From contig CABIZO010000011.1 in NCBI GenBank assembly GCA_902363255.1, positions 1 through 38,608 of the forward strand: a stretch of DNA of 38,608 bases, read 5' to 3'. Positions 38,212 to 38,608 of the stretch are shown here, piece by piece (the stretch's first letter is position 1; the number at the start of each line of letters is the position of its first letter). The DNA comes from Peptostreptococcaceae bacterium (GTDB lineage: Bacteria > Bacillota > Clostridia > Peptostreptococcales > Peptostreptococcaceae). A program made the position numbers and the translations under genes. The notes under the pieces were generated by a model. It ran no database searches. It saw nothing but the letters and a program-made list of their open reading frames with translations, and was not told the DNA's origin.

Positions 38212-38608
38212 ATGAAGCAAAATATGATAAGACACTTTTTAAATTTATATAAAAATGGAGGTAGAGTATTTAGAGCAGCCTTAGATGAAAATAATATTGC
38301 CTTATGCGATGGATATTTATTTTTTATACAAGATAGGTCAGAAATGTTATTAAATGAAAAGATATTTAAAGAATTAACATATGAAACAGAAGAAAAAAAT
38401 ATCTTTTTAAAATTTATTAATGGTGAGAATTATGAAGAAGCAAGAATAGCTTGTTATTTACCTACTTATAGAAAGAATAAGTACAATACTTTACTAAAAA
38501 GTAAAAATATAAAAGTTATATTAAATAAATACTTCCTGGATCTATTTGACTATGAAAAATTAGAAATAAAAAGTGATACTGAAATAGTTAAAGTTTATGA
38601 TTCTAAAG
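38212..38608 (+). CDS. 5' part of a 151-residue hypothetical protein (continues at 182-240)
   Basis: ATG with GGAGG upstream; starts MKQNMIRHFLNLYKNGGRVF. The frame is open to the end and, after the 181-bp overlap, finishes at 240. RVFRAALDENNIALCDGYLFF and a late GGILPM element are its most distinctive pieces. Function unknown; last but two in the early operon before the late regulator. Confidence 0.85.
   Translation, partial: MKQNMIRHFLNLYKNGGRVFRAALDENNIALCDGYLFFIQDRSEMLLNEKIFKELTYETEEKNIFLKFINGENYEEARIACYLPTYRKNKYNTLLKSKNIKVILNKYFLDLFDYEKLEIKSDTEIVKVYDSK
38428..38608. repeat. Right copy of 181-bp exact terminal direct repeat
   Basis: Identical to 1-181. Shows that the sequence closes into a circle. 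Confidence 0.95.

Noticed and set aside
1..38608. tRNA genes, integrase with attP, metabolite riboswitches
   Set aside because: I saw no cloverleaf or tRNA arms, no tyrosine or serine recombinase, and no recognisable riboswitch core. I could not run a covariance search, so small or unusual RNAs may be missed.

Overview
The window is the complete genome of a tailed phage of a low-GC Firmicute, almost certainly Clostridium or a close relative. The signs are very AT-rich DNA, AGA/ATA/TTA-type codon use, strong AGGAGG-type ribosome sites and HK97-type siphophage genes. The first 181 bases are repeated exactly at the end (1-181 = 38428-38608), and one gene reads straight through the join. The molecule is therefore a circularly closed assembly of about 38,427 bp that was cut inside a gene.

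Layout. (a) 33.0 kb to the end, across the join to 1.1 kb: rightward early operon from a consensus promoter (32942-32970). It holds a Cro-position small protein, an HUH rolling-circle Rep, a nucleoid-associated protein, a Spo0E-like peptide, SSB, many small unknown genes and finally an ArpU/RinA-like late activator. (b) 1.14-1.69 kb: control region with four TGGGG boxes exactly 11 bp apart, tandem terminators, and a long inverted repeat around a TTTCGTACGAAA palindrome. (c) 1.7-27.0 kb: rightward late genes. The order is a zinc-ribbon membrane protein, HNH, GC-rich cos candidate, TerS (apparent ATA start), TerL, portal, ClpP-like protease, capsid, connectors, major tail protein, gpG/gpGT with a -1 frameshift, tape measure, Dit with SH3 domains, a Tal protein with three wall-hydrolase domains, two fibre proteins, XhlA, holin and amidase-SPOR endolysin. 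(d) 27.4-31.7 kb: leftward plasmid-maintenance module (AbrB/MazE-like protein, small hydrophobic protein, ParR-like and ParM-like proteins, winged-helix Rep). (e) 32-33 kb: immunity region with two Cro/CI-type repressors.

No integrase or transposase is present. ParM/ParR, a plasmid-type Rep and a rep leader with antisense-RNA attenuation features indicate a phage-plasmid: the prophage should persist as a partitioned circular plasmid. On induction the early operon would bring in a second, rolling-circle-type initiator plus SSB, while the host supplies helicase and polymerase. The ArpU-like protein would then switch on the late genes.

The most interesting non-coding observations are four. The rep leader has a terminator next to the rep ribosome site, an upstream decoy copy of one terminator arm and a structured opposite-strand RNA (pT181/pIP501-type logic). 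A complete promoter-to-terminator unit of about 70 nt lies antisense to the leader of a small hydrophobic protein, which suggests a type I toxin-antitoxin. The TGGGG boxes are helically phased. A pair of degenerate CRISPR-like repeats lies in the convergent gap at 27.1 kb.
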